Part shown: positions 5,424-5,978 of the stretch, piece by piece
How the letters are laid out: every line of letters starts with the position of its first letter
Position numbering within the stretch: the stretch's first letter is position 1
Assembly (NCBI GenBank): GCA_012961725.1
Contig: DTYU01000266.1
Location: 1 to 5,978, forward strand
Length of the DNA stretch: 5,978 bases
Source of the DNA: Desulfotomaculum sp.
Lineage (GTDB): Bacteria > Bacillota > Desulfotomaculia > Desulfotomaculales > Ammonificaceae
Reading direction: 5' to 3'
Translations under genes and position numbers: made by a program
Notes under the pieces: model-generated
What the model was told of the DNA's origin: nothing
Database searches by the model: none
The model's input: the letters and a program-made list of their open reading frames with translations, nothing else

Positions 5424-5978
5424 TTGACCGAAAAACAAGCAGCTAAAGCTAAAGCGAAACCGAACCTGCCTTCAATCTTTATCACCGGTACGGATACCGG
5501 CGTCGGCAAGACCGTGGTGAGCGCGCTGTTAGGGCTGATCTACCAGGAAGCGGGACTCACCGTCGGCTACCTAAAACCGGTGGAAACAGGTGCGGCCAAG
5601 GCCGGGGACGAACTCATCCCGGCGGACGCCAAACTCGTGGCAACTCTCTTTGGGCTGGAGGACGAGCCCATCGAGATGCTCTGCCCTTACCGTTACGAGC
5701 AGCCCGTCTCGCCCCACTTAGCGGCAATTCTGTCGAAAAGACCGGTAAAATCACCGAACATAGTGGAGTGCTTCAACTACTTAGACAGGCGCTATGACGC
5801 CGTTATCGTCGAGGGAGCCGGCGGCCTGCTGGTCCCGGTCAACCCCAACTACATGGTCGCCGACATGGTACGTGACTTAGGCCTTCCGCTGCTGATCACC
5901 GCCCGTCCCGGACTCGGCACCATCAACCACACCCTGCTCACGGTGGCCGCCGCACTCCAGGCGGATCTGCACGTCGCC
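5424..5978 (+). CDS. bioD: Dethiobiotin synthetase BioD (3' end missing)
   Basis: An ATP-dependent carboxylase that closes the ureido ring of 7,8-diaminopelargonate with CO2, the penultimate biotin step. 185 codons are present of an expected 220-250. Residues 18-30, IFITGTDTGVGKT, form the P-loop with Lys29. KPVETG (51-56) carries the substrate-binding lysine Lys51. YRYEQPVSPHLAA (89-101), VEGAGGLLVPV (129-139) and ARPGLGTINHTLLT (160-173) are all BioD signatures. The start is TTG at 5424, decided by a near-perfect AGGAGG (5410-5415) eight bases upstream; no ATG or GTG lies between this and the P-loop. This leaves a lysine- and alanine-rich tail of about 15 residues before the usual first strand, longer than in most BioD. 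It is probably co-transcribed with bioF under the BirA operator. No second BirA box is visible in the gap. Confidence 0.95.
   Translation, partial: MTEKQAAKAKAKPNLPSIFITGTDTGVGKTVVSALLGLIYQEAGLTVGYLKPVETGAAKAGDELIPADAKLVATLFGLEDEPIEMLCPYRYEQPVSPHLAAILSKRPVKSPNIVECFNYLDRRYDAVIVEGAGGLLVPVNPNYMVADMVRDLGLPLLITARPGLGTINHTLLTVAAALQADLHVA

Overview
The window looks like chromosome from a G+C-rich Gram-positive anaerobe of the Clostridia/Peptococcaceae type (relatives of Desulfotomaculum, Pelotomaculum or Moorella). Three things point there: strong AGGAGG-type ribosome binding sites, frequent TTG and GTG starts, and the gene block ftsK/spoIIIE - rodZ - rimO, which is usual in Firmicutes upstream of pgsA and recA. 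The placement is inference from gene order and signals, not from a search.

Left part, minus strand, read right to left: an FtsK/SpoIIIE DNA translocase (1565-3793), then a RodZ-like membrane-anchored helix-turn-helix protein (699-1463) with its own sigma-A-type promoter at 1518-1547, then the N-terminal third or so of RimO, the ribosomal protein S12 methylthiotransferase (1-503, cut by the window edge). The rodZ-rimO gap holds two REP-like hairpins and one copy of a dispersed repeat.

Right part, plus strand, divergent from ftsK: biotin synthesis genes. bioF (4062-5219) is preceded by a TTGACA-N17-TAATAT promoter overlapped by a dyad that matches the biotin repressor (BirA) operator. bioD (5424-5978, 3' end missing) follows after about 200 bp. 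BioF makes 7-keto-8-aminopelargonate and BioD closes the ureido ring two steps later, so this is the start of a biotin operon. The operator implies control by biotin through BirA.

The main unexplained structure is a 33-34 bp repeat with core GGGGACACCATACTAAATT. It occurs three times (516-549, 3810-3843, 5348-5380), always just upstream of a gene start and always in the same orientation relative to that gene. Copies 2 and 3 form an inverted pair around bioF. A degenerate 7-bp tandem array (3885-3975) lies directly upstream of the bioF promoter. No transposase, RNA gene or CRISPR array is visible. I do not see a clearly new biological system. The repeats and the BirA site are the points worth following.
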